Source: an uncultured bacterium (GTDB lineage: Bacteria > Verrucomicrobiota > Kiritimatiellia > PWTM01). From it: a stretch of 37,081 bases of DNA. The DNA lies in contig CALGXT010000020.1 in NCBI GenBank assembly GCA_937935255.1, forward strand, positions 1 through 37,081. Reading direction: 5' to 3'. This document shows positions 15,136-23,785 of the stretch, piece by piece. The notes under the pieces were generated by a model, which was not told the origin of the DNA, searched no databases, and was given only the letters and a program-made list of their open reading frames with translations. The translations under genes and the position numbers were made by a program. Numbering within the stretch: position 1 is the first letter of the stretch; each line of letters opens with the position of its first letter.

Positions 15136-17304
15136 TCAGCCCGCCGTCACGCGGAATTCCGCCGCCGCCGGCTCGGGCGCGCCCAGCGCGCGCGAGACCG
15201 CCAGCGGCGCCGCGCCGCCGACCCAAAGCTTGAAAACGCCTTCGGGACGGGTCGCCGCGCCGTCTTCCTCGACGCGCTCGCGCGCCTCCGGCGGCACCAC
15301 CAGCCGCACCGCAACGGTCGCCCCCGCCTTGATCCGCACGCGCCGAAAAGCCGCCAGACGGCACCGCGGCGCGTCCGCCGCGCCTTCGGGCCCCGCGACG
15401 TACGCCTGGACCACTTCGTCGGCGTCGCGATCGCCCTCGTTGGTCGCCGCGACGCTGATCTTCAGCGGCGCATCCGGACGAACCGACGCCGGCGCGCGGA
15501 GATCGGAATAGCGGAAGCGCGTGTAACTGAGGCCGAAACCGAAGGGATAGAGGATCGCGGACTCGTCCATGTATTTGTAGGTGCGACCCCGCATCGAATA
15601 ATCCTCGAAAGGCGGCAGACACTCCGTCGAGCGCGGCACGGTGAAGGGCAGGCGCCCGCCCGGCGCGGCGTCGCCGAAGAGCACATCGGCCAGCGCCTCG
15701 CCGCCGGCCTCGCCCGGATACCCGGCCCACAGGACGGCGTCAGCCATTTCGTGGACTTCGGGACAGGCGATGGCCCCGCCGCCAAAGAGCACAACGACCA
15801 GTTTCCCGGGCCGCCCCCGGTCCATGGCGGCGCGAATCGCCCGCACAAACTCCGTCTGATGCGGCGGCAGTTCAATACGCGCCCGATCGCCGTGATTGTC
15901 CGAGAGAATGGATTCGCCCTCCTCGCCCTCCATTGCCGGGCAGAGTCCCAACGCCGCGATCACGACATCCGCGCCCGTCGCTTCGCCGGCGTTCCACGGT
16001 TTTTTATCTTCCGGCGCGCTATAGACCGGGCATCCGAAGCGGTATTCGAAGCCGATGCCTTCCGGCAAACGGCTCACCAGCCCCTCCAGCAGCGTGGTCA
16101 TTCGGTCCGCGATGCCGTAGTAGTTGCCCAACAACACGTCCGCATTGGCGGCGTTGGGACCGAACAGCACGATCCGTTTCGCCGTCGGCGCGATCGGCAA
16201 GGCCGCGTCCCGGTTCTTCAGCAGCACGAATGAGGCCGCCGCCGCCGCCCGCGCGAGCTTCGCGTGCTTCGCGCAGCGCACCACGGAGAGCGGCGTAGCC
16301 GCGTAGGGCACACGCTCCGGCGGATCGAACATGCCGAGGCGGAACCGCGCGCGCAGCAGTCGGCGCAACGCGCGGTCCACCTCCGCCTCCGAGCAAAGGC
16401 CCATCAAAACCGCCCCTTCGAGGGCGTTGCAATACACGGAACCACAGTTGAGATCGCAGCCGCTTTTGAGCGCCAACGCCGCCGACTCCTCCGCGGTTTG
16501 GGTGACCTTGTGATGTTTGTGGAAATCCACGATGGCCCAGCAGTCGGAGACGACATGCCCCTGGAAGCCCCAGCGGCGGCGCAGAATCTCCTCCAGCAAA
16601 AACGGGCTGCCGTTGCAAGGCGCGCCGTAGACGCGGTTATAGGCGCCCATGACGCTCTCGACCCCCTCGGCGACCAGCCGGCGAAAAGCGGGCAGGTAGG
16701 TTTCCCATAAGTCGCGCGGCGACGGACGCGCGTCGAAGACATGGCGCTGACTCTCGGGACCGCTATGCACGGCGTAATGTTTCGCGCAGGCGGTCGTCTT
16801 AAAATATTTCGGATCGCGCCCCTGAAGCCCGCGCACGAACGCCGCGCCCATCTCCCCGGTCAGAAACGGGTCCTCCCCCCAGGTCTCCTGCCCGCGCCCC
16901 CAGCGCGGATCGCGGAAGATGTTGATGTTCGGCGACCAGAAGGTCAGCCCCTGGTATTGCCCGCGCGCGCCGCGGCGGACGGCCTCGTGGTGCTTGGCCC
17001 GCGCCTCGTCGGCGACCGCGCCGGCGACGCGCTCCACCAGCGCCGGATCCCACGTGGCCGCCATGCCGATCGCCTGCGGGAAAACGGTCGCCCGCCCGTT
17101 GCGCCCCACGCCGTGCAACGCCTCGCTCCACCAGTTGTAGGCCGGCACGCCCAGCCGCTCGATCGCCGGCGAATCGTAGCGGAGTTGCGAGCATTTCTCC
17201 GCCAGCGTCATGCGCCCGACGAGGTCTTCGATGCGCTCCTCGAGGGGACGGTCGGGATCGAGAAAGGGAAAAGCGGAAGTGGAACCCGTCGGAATTTCGT
17301 TCAT
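15136..17304 (-). CDS. Glycoside hydrolase family 3 (beta-glucosidase/beta-xylosidase type)
   Basis: The enzyme hydrolyses terminal beta-linked sugars with retention. It has an N-terminal TIM-barrel domain (RMTLAEKCSQL; WSEALHGVGRNG; SPNINIFRDPRWGRGQETWGEDP; KHYAVHSGPE), with the nucleophile Asp in GHVVSDCWAIVD near residue 253. The middle alpha/beta sandwich follows (VLLKNRDAALPI; VLFGPNAANADVLLGNYYG), then a C-terminal fibronectin-III-like domain (VVQAYVAGP near residue 640). The HGVGR and VSDCWAI motifs are closest to beta-xylosidase/BglX-like members, but substrate cannot be fixed. No signal peptide is visible, so it probably acts in the cytoplasm on imported oligosaccharides. A strong ribosome binding site (AAGGAGAA) precedes the ATG at 17304, 63 bases after glgX. 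Confidence 0.93.
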   Translation of the reverse strand: MNEIPTGSTSAFPFLDPDRPLEERIEDLVGRMTLAEKCSQLRYDSPAIERLGVPAYNWWSEALHGVGRNGRATVFPQAIGMAATWDPALVERVAGAVADEARAKHHEAVRRGARGQYQGLTFWSPNINIFRDPRWGRGQETWGEDPFLTGEMGAAFVRGLQGRDPKYFKTTACAKHYAVHSGPESQRHVFDARPSPRDLWETYLPAFRRLVAEGVESVMGAYNRVYGAPCNGSPFLLEEILRRRWGFQGHVVSDCWAIVDFHKHHKVTQTAEESAALALKSGCDLNCGSVYCNALEGAVLMGLCSEAEVDRALRRLLRARFRLGMFDPPERVPYAATPLSVVRCAKHAKLARAAAAASFVLLKNRDAALPIAPTAKRIVLFGPNAANADVLLGNYYGIADRMTTLLEGLVSRLPEGIGFEYRFGCPVYSAPEDKKPWNAGEATGADVVIAALGLCPAMEGEEGESILSDNHGDRARIELPPHQTEFVRAIRAAMDRGRPGKLVVVLFGGGAIACPEVHEMADAVLWAGYPGEAGGEALADVLFGDAAPGGRLPFTVPRSTECLPPFEDYSMRGRTYKYMDESAILYPFGFGLSYTRFRYSDLRAPASVRPDAPLKISVAATNEGDRDADEVVQAYVAGPEGAADAPRCRLAAFRRVRIKAGATVAVRLVVPPEARERVEEDGAATRPEGVFKLWVGGAAPLAVSRALGAPEPAAAEFRVTAG

Positions 17305-17367
17305 GGCGTTTTCTCCTTATTTTGGCCAATGACTTCGTTGAACCTTGACGTCAATATTTCAAAGCGC

Positions 17368-19437
17368 TCACGCGCCCGCGAACAAAACGGTCACACTGCG
17401 CTCGGGCGCGACAATTTCGCGCCCGTCGCCGGCGACGGCCACCTCGGCGGCCGCTGCCGTGGTCCAGCACAAGGTCCAGTGCTCCGCGCGGCCGTCCGGC
17501 GCCGACGGCGGATGGAACCGGGCGGGCGTCGAGCCGTTATTGATGAGAATCAGCAAATGACGCTCGTCGCGCGGCGCCCCCGTGGCGACGGCGCGGCCGT
17601 CCAGACGATAGCCCAGCGCGACGCCGTGCGTCCAGTCGGGAGGTCCGCCGTTCGGTCCGAACCACTGGACATCCGTCGGCCCACCGCGCGGGTCCTCGCC
17701 GCGCAGAAAATCCGTTCGCCGCAGGGCGGCGCGCTCGCGGCGGAATTGGATCAGTTGCCGTGTGAATTCCCAAAAATCGCGGTTTTCTTGCAACAGCGTC
17801 CAATCCAGCCAGGCGATTTCGTCGTCGTGGCAGTAGGCGTTGTTGTTGCCCCGCTGCGTGCGTCCGAATTCATCGCCCGCCAACAGCATGGGGACGCCCT
17901 GAGAGAGAAACAACGTGGCCAGCAGGTTTTTGGCGTGCCTGAGGCGCGCGGCCCGAATGGCGGGATCGTCTGTCGGCCCCTCGACGCCGTGGTTGACGCT
18001 GTAATTGTCCGGATGCCCGTCGCGTCCGTGCTCGCCGTTGGCGAGGTTGTGGCGTTCGCGGTACGAAACGAGGTCGGCGAGCGTGAAGCCGTCGTGGCTG
18101 CAAATGTAGTTCACGCTCCGAATCGGCGAGCCGCCGGGGCGCTGGTACAAATCGGAGCTGCCGGCGAGCCGTGTGGCGAGCCGCCCGACGGAGCCGCCCT
18201 GCCCCGCCCAAAAACGCCGCACGTCGTCGCGATAAGCGTCGTTCCATTCCGACCAATGGTTTGGGAATTGCCCGATGCGGTGCGCGCCGCCGGAATCCCA
18301 GGGTTCGGCGATCAGTTTCAGGTCTTTTAGCGCCGGATCGGCGGCGATGGCGCGCAGGATCGGGGGGTCGTCGGCGGGGGCGCCGTCGGGCGGCACGCGG
18401 CAGAGCGCGGCGGCCAGGTCGAAGCGGAAGCCGTCCACATGGAAATCGAGCGCCCAGGAGCGCAGCGCGTCGAGCGCGTGCTCCAGCGCCGGCGGGTGGT
18501 TGATGTTGTAGGTGTTGCCGCAGCCGCTGTAGTCCCGGTAGCCGCCTTTCGGGTCGAGGAGATAATAGCCCGGACGGTCTATGCCCTTGAACGACCACGT
18601 CGGCCCGTGCCGATCCCACTCGGCGGTGTGATTGAGGACGATATCGAGCAGAACCTCGATGCCGGCGGCGTGGAGGGCGCGCACGAGGTCGCGGAGTTCG
18701 TCGCGCGCGGAAGGGCCGGCCGCGTAGCGCGACATCGGCGCGACGAAGGAAACCGGGCTATAGCCCCAGAAATTCAGGAGATGGCGGCGATTCCGGCCCT
18801 CCATGAAAAACTCGAGTTCGTTGAACTCGGTCAGCGGCAGAAACTCCACCGCGGTCACGCCCAGCTCGCGCAGGTACGGGATGCGCTCGATGAAGCCGCG
18901 ATAGGTTCCCGGCGCGGACACGCCGGAGGAGGGATGCCGGGTGAAACCGCGCAGGTGCGCCTCATAGATCACGGTGTCGCGCCAAGGCGTCCGCGGCGGA
19001 CGGTCATCGCCCCAATCGTAAGCGTCGGCGACGATGACCCCCCGGGGAAAGTGCCGACCCCGGCGCGGCCACTCGCCGGACGGGATGCCCTCCCGCGCGC
19101 CCCAGGCGCGGTTCCATTCGACCGCCTTCGCGGCGGGATCGAGCAGCCATTGCTCGGGATTGAAAAAGGCGTCCGGCCCCTCCAAAACGTAGACATACGC
19201 CTGCCCGGGGCGGGCGTCCGAAACAAAAACGGTCCAGCAGCCGCCCGAGGCCGGGGTCGGCGGACTCAGCTCGATTTCGCGGTCGGGCTTCTCCGCGCGC
19301 GGATCGTCGAACAGCAAAAGCCGCGCGCGGCGCGCGCGCGGCGCGCGCAGCGCGAATGCGACGCCGCCGCCGGGCCGCGGCCAGGCGCCCGGCCGCGGCG
19401 CGGCGACGGGCGGGGAAGGGATGTCGGATGCGCTCAT
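17368..19437 (-). CDS. glgX: Glycogen debranching enzyme/isoamylase, GlgX type
   Basis: The enzyme cleaves alpha-1,6 branches of glycogen or limit dextrins in the cytoplasm. It has an N-terminal carbohydrate-binding CBM48-like domain (about residues 10-130), then a GH13 barrel. The barrel has YEAHLRGFTR, the nucleophile Asp in VDGFRFDLA (about 338), the acid/base Glu in LIAEPWD (about 378), the transition-state Asp in CSHDGFTL (about 450), and the typical GDEFGRTQRGNNNAYCHD. Its length of 689 residues fits GlgX. The ATG at 19437 overlaps the upstream gene's stop by four bases; an upstream extension of the frame has no family similarity and lies inside that gene. The C-terminus is the usual beta domain. 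GH3 follows, suggesting a storage/oligosaccharide catabolic unit. Confidence 0.94.
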   Translation of the reverse strand: MSASDIPSPPVAAPRPGAWPRPGGGVAFALRAPRARRARLLLFDDPRAEKPDREIELSPPTPASGGCWTVFVSDARPGQAYVYVLEGPDAFFNPEQWLLDPAAKAVEWNRAWGAREGIPSGEWPRRGRHFPRGVIVADAYDWGDDRPPRTPWRDTVIYEAHLRGFTRHPSSGVSAPGTYRGFIERIPYLRELGVTAVEFLPLTEFNELEFFMEGRNRRHLLNFWGYSPVSFVAPMSRYAAGPSARDELRDLVRALHAAGIEVLLDIVLNHTAEWDRHGPTWSFKGIDRPGYYLLDPKGGYRDYSGCGNTYNINHPPALEHALDALRSWALDFHVDGFRFDLAAALCRVPPDGAPADDPPILRAIAADPALKDLKLIAEPWDSGGAHRIGQFPNHWSEWNDAYRDDVRRFWAGQGGSVGRLATRLAGSSDLYQRPGGSPIRSVNYICSHDGFTLADLVSYRERHNLANGEHGRDGHPDNYSVNHGVEGPTDDPAIRAARLRHAKNLLATLFLSQGVPMLLAGDEFGRTQRGNNNAYCHDDEIAWLDWTLLQENRDFWEFTRQLIQFRRERAALRRTDFLRGEDPRGGPTDVQWFGPNGGPPDWTHGVALGYRLDGRAVATGAPRDERHLLILINNGSTPARFHPPSAPDGRAEHWTLCWTTAAAAEVAVAGDGREIVAPERSVTVLFAGA

Positions 19438-19886
19438 GGAACGCCGAACCACGCGAAGATCAGCAGGGACACCAAAACGCCGGTGATCATGCCCACAAAT
19501 ACCTCCATCCGGGTATGCCCCAGCAATTCCGCCAGCTTGTGCTCGGAAAGGTGGTGCTCCTTGAACAATTCCTCGACGATCTGGTTGAGCAGCCGCGCCT
19601 GCTGGCCCGCGGCGCGGCGCACGCTCTGGGCGTCGAACATCACGATCGAGGCGAACGCGACCGTCACCGCGAACAGGGGGCTTCCAAAGCCCTCGATCAA
19701 CCCGACCTGCGTCGCGAGGGCGCACACCATCGCGGTGTGGGCGCTCGGCATGCCGCCCGTGCTGACGAGGATGCCGAAATCAATTTTACGCGTCACCGCG
19801 AAGCGACTGGCCATCTTCACGCTTTGGGCGAAAGTCCAGGCGGCGAGCGCGCTCCAAAAACAAATGTTGGCGGCGATCGAATTCAT
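19434..19886 (-). CDS. Divergent PAP2-family membrane protein (DUF212/YuiD type)
   Basis: This small integral membrane protein is related to acid phosphatase/vanadium-haloperoxidase-type phosphatases. It shows the family motifs GGMPSAHTAMV, FDAQSVRRAAGQQA and LGHTRMEVFVGMITG, with four to five hydrophobic segments. Starting at ATG 19886 gives 150 residues, the family length. Upstream in-frame GTG (19943) and TTG (19970) codons would add an Arg/Ala/Pro-rich tail encoded by a tandem repeat. No ribosome binding site precedes the ATG because the repeat directly abuts it. The physiological substrate is unknown; undecaprenyl or lipid phosphate hydrolysis is a guess. It overlaps glgX by ATGA. Confidence 0.85.
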   Translation of the reverse strand: MNSIAANICFWSALAAWTFAQSVKMASRFAVTRKIDFGILVSTGGMPSAHTAMVCALATQVGLIEGFGSPLFAVTVAFASIVMFDAQSVRRAAGQQARLLNQIVEELFKEHHLSEHKLAELLGHTRMEVFVGMITGVLVSLLIFAWFGVP

Positions 19887-19922
19887 GCCGGCGGGCCGCC
19901 GCGCGCCGGCGGGCCGCCGCGC
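19887..19922 (-). repeat. 18-bp perfect tandem duplication with GC hairpins, abutting a start codon
   Basis: GCCGGCGGGCCGCCGCGC occurs at 19887-19904 and again at 19905-19922. Each unit contains a GGCGG-C-CCGCC type foldback, sharing its core with the GC-hairpin repeats at 5839-5855 and 25370-25390 but without the GTAG head. It takes the place where the ribosome binding site of the YuiD-type gene should be. Confidence 0.8.
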
Positions 19923-20240
19923 GCGGTAAAAAACGCGCTCCACAATGAAGCCGCGCGCGCGCCGCGTCAAGCGCGCGCTGAAAAGCGGCGAAGAACAACG
20001 TCCGCGGCAAAGGCGCCGCCCGCGCTCCGGCGATGCGTCATTTTCGCGCGCGGCTTAAAAACCGCCGACGGAAACGCCGGCCCCGCGCCGGCCGTCCGAC
20101 GGCGAGGCCGCGCGTTTCTTCACGGCGGTTGAGTGAAACCCGAGTGTATCACACTTCGCGAAGTGTGGTACACTCGTTCCGGCGACCGGCGCGACGTCAA
20201 AGAAAAGGGGCGCGCGGCGAAACGCGGGGTGAAAACCTTT
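19923..20240. other. Gene-free stretch between the PsbP-like and YuiD-type genes
   Basis: No credible ORF. Very GC-rich with several short self-complementary runs of CGCG and CCGG, and the long palindrome at 20141-20176. It should contain the promoter for the YuiD-glgX-GH3 unit, but no clear -35/-10 pair was found. Confidence 0.5.
20141..20176. repeat. 36-base near-palindrome, copy 2
   Basis: The core CACACTTCGCGAAGTGTG (20150-20167) is extended to 36 bases with CGAGTGTA and TACACTCG arms, and only one T-G mismatch (20149 against 20168). The inner 29 bases are identical to 6104-6132. The outer arms are longer here than in copy 1. It lies between two minus-strand genes. Confidence 0.92.
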
Positions 20241-21071
20241 TTACTCGTTCGCGGACGCGGCCGGAAAACGGCGGCCGGCGGGCGCCTCATAGGTTTGCAG
20301 GACTTCCAGAGCGATGGGCAGCGCCGCCTCGAACTGCTCGTGCGGCGCGCCGACCTGGAGATGATGCGCCGTGCGTCCGTCCAGAAAATCGAGCATGTAA
20401 AGCCGCGCGCGATTCAACCGCACCCGCCGCTCCGCCGCCGGCCGCCCCTGGAATTCGATCCGCCGAATGTTCATCCCGATCTCGAACCTTTCCTGCTGGC
20501 CGCGGATCGTCGCCATCAATAAATCGAAGCGGTCGTGCGGAAGCTCGTGGACGACGACCCGCAATTCCAGATTCTTCGGGCCGTGAAAAATCGCGGCGTG
20601 CGCGCCGTCGGGCGCCGGCCCCTCCGCGAGCCACGCCGCCGGCGTCGTCAGCGCGAACCGACCCAGCGGATCTTCATAACGGCGATCGGCGATCCCCAGC
20701 ATCATCGCCTCCGGCCGCTCGAGCGCCGCGAGGCGCTCGCGCTCCGCCGCCCCCCGCCGGAGCGCGCCGCGCAAATCCAGCGACAAGGCCAGCACCGCCA
20801 GCAATCCCAAGCCCAGCAACGCCAGACGGAATACCGGGTTCGCCCAAGGGCTGCGCGCTGCGGCGGCTCGGCGGCCGGCGCCCGGCGCCCCCGGCGGCAA
20901 CGGGGGTCGCGGCCGACGGCGTTGCGCGGTTCGCAGCGGAATCGCGCGCGGAGCGGGGGCGCCCGAAGGCCCGGTTTCCGACGGCGCGGGTTCCGCGCGG
21001 CTGTGCGCGACGGACGGCGACTCGTCCGTCCGCGTCGAGTCCGGTTTCTTTTGATCGAGGCGGTCGCTCAT
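20241..21071 (-). CDS. Single-pass membrane protein with PsbP-like soluble domain
   Basis: This 276-residue protein has a Pro/Arg-rich cytoplasmic N-terminus (about 80 residues), one membrane helix (NPVFRLALLGLGLLAVLALSL, about 78-98) and a soluble domain of about 150 residues. The soluble domain (YEDPLGRFALTTPAAW near its start, then AIFHGPKNLELRVVVHEL, and GRTAHHLQVGAPHEQFE) has the layout of PsbP/Mog1-like folds: a YxDPxGxFxxxxPxxW opening and alternating strands. I infer the fold from pattern only. The start overlaps the ABC exporter stop (ATGA), so the two are translationally coupled and may work together at the membrane. A different fold is quite possible. Confidence 0.75.
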   Translation of the reverse strand: MSDRLDQKKPDSTRTDESPSVAHSRAEPAPSETGPSGAPAPRAIPLRTAQRRRPRPPLPPGAPGAGRRAAAARSPWANPVFRLALLGLGLLAVLALSLDLRGALRRGAAERERLAALERPEAMMLGIADRRYEDPLGRFALTTPAAWLAEGPAPDGAHAAIFHGPKNLELRVVVHELPHDRFDLLMATIRGQQERFEIGMNIRRIEFQGRPAAERRVRLNRARLYMLDFLDGRTAHHLQVGAPHEQFEAALPIALEVLQTYEAPAGRRFPAASANE

Positions 21072-22807
21072 GGCTCGAATTGCAGGTCGTACAAACGACG
21101 ATACACGCCGCCCCCCGCGAGCAGCGTCTCATGGGTCCCCTGTTCGACGATCCGTCCGCGCTCCAGCACGACGATCTCATCGGCGCCGACGATGGTGGAC
21201 AGCCGGTGCGCGATCACGAACACGGTGCGCTCCGCCATCAGCTCATTCAGCGCCGCCTGCACGAGGCGCTCGGACTCGGTATCCAGCGCGCTGGTGGCCT
21301 CGTCGAGGATGAGGATCGGCGCATCGCGCAGGAGCGCGCGGGCGATCGCGATCCGCTGCCGCTCGCCGCCGGAGAGCCGCACCCCGCGCTCGCCGATCGA
21401 GGTGTCGTAGCCCTGGGGCAGCCGCCGGATGAAATCGTCCGCATGCGCGCGCCGCGCCGCCGCCTCGATCTCCGCGCGCGGAGCCCCGGGCCTGCCGTAG
21501 GCGATGTTGTTCGCGATCGAATCGTTGAAGAGAATCGTCTCCTGCGTCACCAGCGCCATCCGGCGCCGCAGCGAGGAGAGCGTGAACTCGCGCACGTCGC
21601 GGCCGTTGATCCGCACCGCGCCGGCGGTGACGTCGAAGAAGCGCGGCAGCAGGCTCACCAGCGTGCTCTTGCCGGAACCGGAACCGCCGACGATGGCGAT
21701 GCGGCGGCCCGCGGGAACGGCCAGGTTGATGTCGCGCAGCACCGGCCCCTCGCCGTAGTCGAAACCGACCGCGTCGAAGCGCACCTCGCGCACCGGGCCT
21801 TCCAGCTCCGCCGCCGCCGGCGACTCGACCACCGTGATCGGCGTGTCCAACACCTCGAAAATGCGCTCGGCGGAAGCGGAGGACTGCTGGATCGTGACAT
21901 GGATGCTGCCGAGCCGCTTGATGGGATCGTAGAGCAGCATCAGCGCGATCGCAAATGCGAAGAAGGCGTCCGCGCTCATCCGCGCATACCAGGCATAGAT
22001 CAACACCAGCGACACCCCGACGATGCCGAGCTGCACGATGATCGGCTCGATGCCCGCGCGCACGCGGGCCACCTGCATGATGCGGCGGAAGACGGCGCGG
22101 GCGCTCTCGTCGAAGCGCCGCCGCTCGTGGTCTTCCATGCCGAACGCCTTGACGACGCGCGCGCCCGTGATGGCCTCCTGCGCGATCGAAAGCACGTCGG
22201 CCAACCGCGCCTGGCTCTGGGCGGCCGCGGCCCGCACCCGCCGGCCGAAGAGATAGATCGGCAATACGCACAAGGGGAAGAACACGATGGCCCCGGCGGC
22301 CAAAATCGGGTTCAGCCAGAAGATCATGGCGGTCGCGCCGATCAGGAGCACCGGCTGTTTGAAGACATCCGTCAGCGTTTGCGCAACCGCGTGCTCCACC
22401 TGCGCGGCGTCGTTGGACAGCCGCGACATCAGCTCGCCCGTGCGGCTGCGGGTGAAGAAAGCCAGCGAGAGCCGCTGCAGATGGTCGAACATCGCGATGC
22501 GCAGATCCATCACCACGCGGTTGCCGACCCACTGGATCAGGTAGCGCCCGGCGAAATCGCCGATGCCGCGCAAAAGGCCCAGCGCGATCAACGCCGCGGC
22601 CACGGCCAAAATTTCAGCGAGCGTGCGCCGATTCGCGTCGAAGGCGTGGGCAAAAAACTTTTGCGCGGCCGGGATGAGGCCGGTGGTCGAACCGGCGAAC
22701 AGCACGCAGAACAGCGCGCCGACGATCAATCGGCGGCGGTACGGCCGCGTGAATCCGATGAGCCGCCGATATACGCCCATCGGACGCGAATGCGGAGAAT
22801 CGGACAT
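21068..22807 (-). CDS. msbA: ABC exporter, MsbA type (fused permease and ATPase)
   Basis: This is a half-transporter that works as a homodimer and probably flips lipid A core or another lipid across the inner membrane. Six membrane helices occupy residues about 20-310, followed by the nucleotide-binding domain with Walker A GGSGSGKST, Q-loop VTQETILFNDSI, signature LSGGERQRIAIARA, Walker B ILILDEATSALD and the H-loop AHRLST. The 579-residue length is typical of MsbA. The assignment to lipid A rather than a drug or peptide rests on general similarity; no lipid A genes are adjacent. It starts 12 bases after trxB and is coupled to the PsbP-like gene. Confidence 0.88.
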   Translation of the reverse strand: MSDSPHSRPMGVYRRLIGFTRPYRRRLIVGALFCVLFAGSTTGLIPAAQKFFAHAFDANRRTLAEILAVAAALIALGLLRGIGDFAGRYLIQWVGNRVVMDLRIAMFDHLQRLSLAFFTRSRTGELMSRLSNDAAQVEHAVAQTLTDVFKQPVLLIGATAMIFWLNPILAAGAIVFFPLCVLPIYLFGRRVRAAAAQSQARLADVLSIAQEAITGARVVKAFGMEDHERRRFDESARAVFRRIMQVARVRAGIEPIIVQLGIVGVSLVLIYAWYARMSADAFFAFAIALMLLYDPIKRLGSIHVTIQQSSASAERIFEVLDTPITVVESPAAAELEGPVREVRFDAVGFDYGEGPVLRDINLAVPAGRRIAIVGGSGSGKSTLVSLLPRFFDVTAGAVRINGRDVREFTLSSLRRRMALVTQETILFNDSIANNIAYGRPGAPRAEIEAAARRAHADDFIRRLPQGYDTSIGERGVRLSGGERQRIAIARALLRDAPILILDEATSALDTESERLVQAALNELMAERTVFVIAHRLSTIVGADEIVVLERGRIVEQGTHETLLAGGGVYRRLYDLQFEP

Positions 22808-22819
22808 GCGGCGAGCCTC

Positions 22820-23743
22820 TCAGGCCCCCAGGGTTTCCAGGTAGCGCTCCGCTTCGAGCGCCGCCATGCAACCCGTGCCCGCGGCCGTAATGGCCTGCCG
22901 GTACACGGAGTCGGCCACATCCCCGGCGGCGAACACGCCCTCGATGCGCGTGCGCGTGTGGTGCGTGACCAGATAGCCGGCCGAGTCCGTCTCGAGCTGG
23001 TCGGCAAACGGCCCGACGTTCGGCCGGTGGCCGATGGCGACGAAGAGCGCCTTCACCGCGAGATTCGAAATTTCCCCCGTCTTCACATTCCGGAGTTTCA
23101 ACCCCGTCACTTCGCGTTTGGCGGGGTCGAACACTTCCTCGACCACGGTGTTCCAGATCACCCGGATTTTCGGATTGCTCGTGGCGCGGTGGATCATGAA
23201 CTCCGAGGCGCGAAAGGCGTCGCGCCGATGGATGATGATCACTTCCGAGGCGAAGCGGGTCAGAAAGCAGGCCTCCTCCATGGCCGTATCGCCGCCGCCG
23301 ACGACCGCGACCGGAACGCCTTTGAAAAAGGCGCCGTCGCACGTCGCGCAGGCGGAGACGCCGTAGCCGATGAGCGCCTGTTCGGACGGCAGGCCGAGGT
23401 AGCGCGCGGAAGCGCCGGTGGCGATGATGACGGTGCGGGATTCCAGCGTTTGACCGTTGTCGAGCGTGACGCGCTTGACCGGCCCCTCGAGCTGCGACGA
23501 GACCGCGGAAGCCGAGAGGAATCGCGTGCCGAACCGCTCCGCCTGCCGGCGCATCGCGTCCATCAGCGCGAAGCCGTCCACGCCATCGGGAAAGCCGGGG
23601 TAGTTCTCGACCTCGGTCGTCGTCGTCAACTGTCCGCCCGGCTGATTGCCGTCCACGAGCACGGGCTTCAGATTCGCGCGCGCCGTGTAAATCGCGGCGG
23701 TATAGCCGGCCGCGCCGCTGCCCAGAATCACCACATTTTCCAT
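22820..23743 (-). CDS. trxB: Thioredoxin-disulfide reductase
   Basis: This FAD enzyme reduces thioredoxin with NADPH in the cytoplasm. The FAD-binding GSGAAGYTAAIYTARA is at the N-terminus, the redox-active pair CATC lies near residue 131 (CATCDGAFF), the pyridine nucleotide motif is VVGGGDTAMEEA, and the C-terminal FAD motif is GVFAAGDVADSVYRQAITAAGTG. Its length of 307 residues is standard for the low-molecular-weight type. It probably supplies reduced thioredoxin for the peroxiredoxin at 6.4 kb. It is the second gene of a unit beginning with the TM1266-like gene 42 bases upstream. A ferredoxin- or flavin-dependent variant cannot be excluded by eye. Confidence 0.95.
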   Translation of the reverse strand: MENVVILGSGAAGYTAAIYTARANLKPVLVDGNQPGGQLTTTTEVENYPGFPDGVDGFALMDAMRRQAERFGTRFLSASAVSSQLEGPVKRVTLDNGQTLESRTVIIATGASARYLGLPSEQALIGYGVSACATCDGAFFKGVPVAVVGGGDTAMEEACFLTRFASEVIIIHRRDAFRASEFMIHRATSNPKIRVIWNTVVEEVFDPAKREVTGLKLRNVKTGEISNLAVKALFVAIGHRPNVGPFADQLETDSAGYLVTHHTRTRIEGVFAAGDVADSVYRQAITAAGTGCMAALEAERYLETLGA

Positions 23744-23785
23744 GCTGCCACCCCGTTCGACCGGCCGGGTTTTCTCCGTCCCGGA

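Noticed and set aside
14089-16233. 714-residue plus-strand ORF across rnfB, the intergenic gap and GH3
   Set aside because: It covers two unrelated minus-strand genes and an intergenic repeat, and has no domain.
17345-17354. TTGACGTCAA palindrome between glgX and GH3 as an operator
   Set aside because: A ten-base perfect palindrome can arise by chance. No second copy was noted and no -10 lies at a suitable distance.
19438-19725. N-terminal extension of GlgX by 96 residues
   Set aside because: The extension lies within the YuiD-type gene in another frame, has no family similarity, and ATG 19437 gives the usual GlgX start with a four-base overlap.
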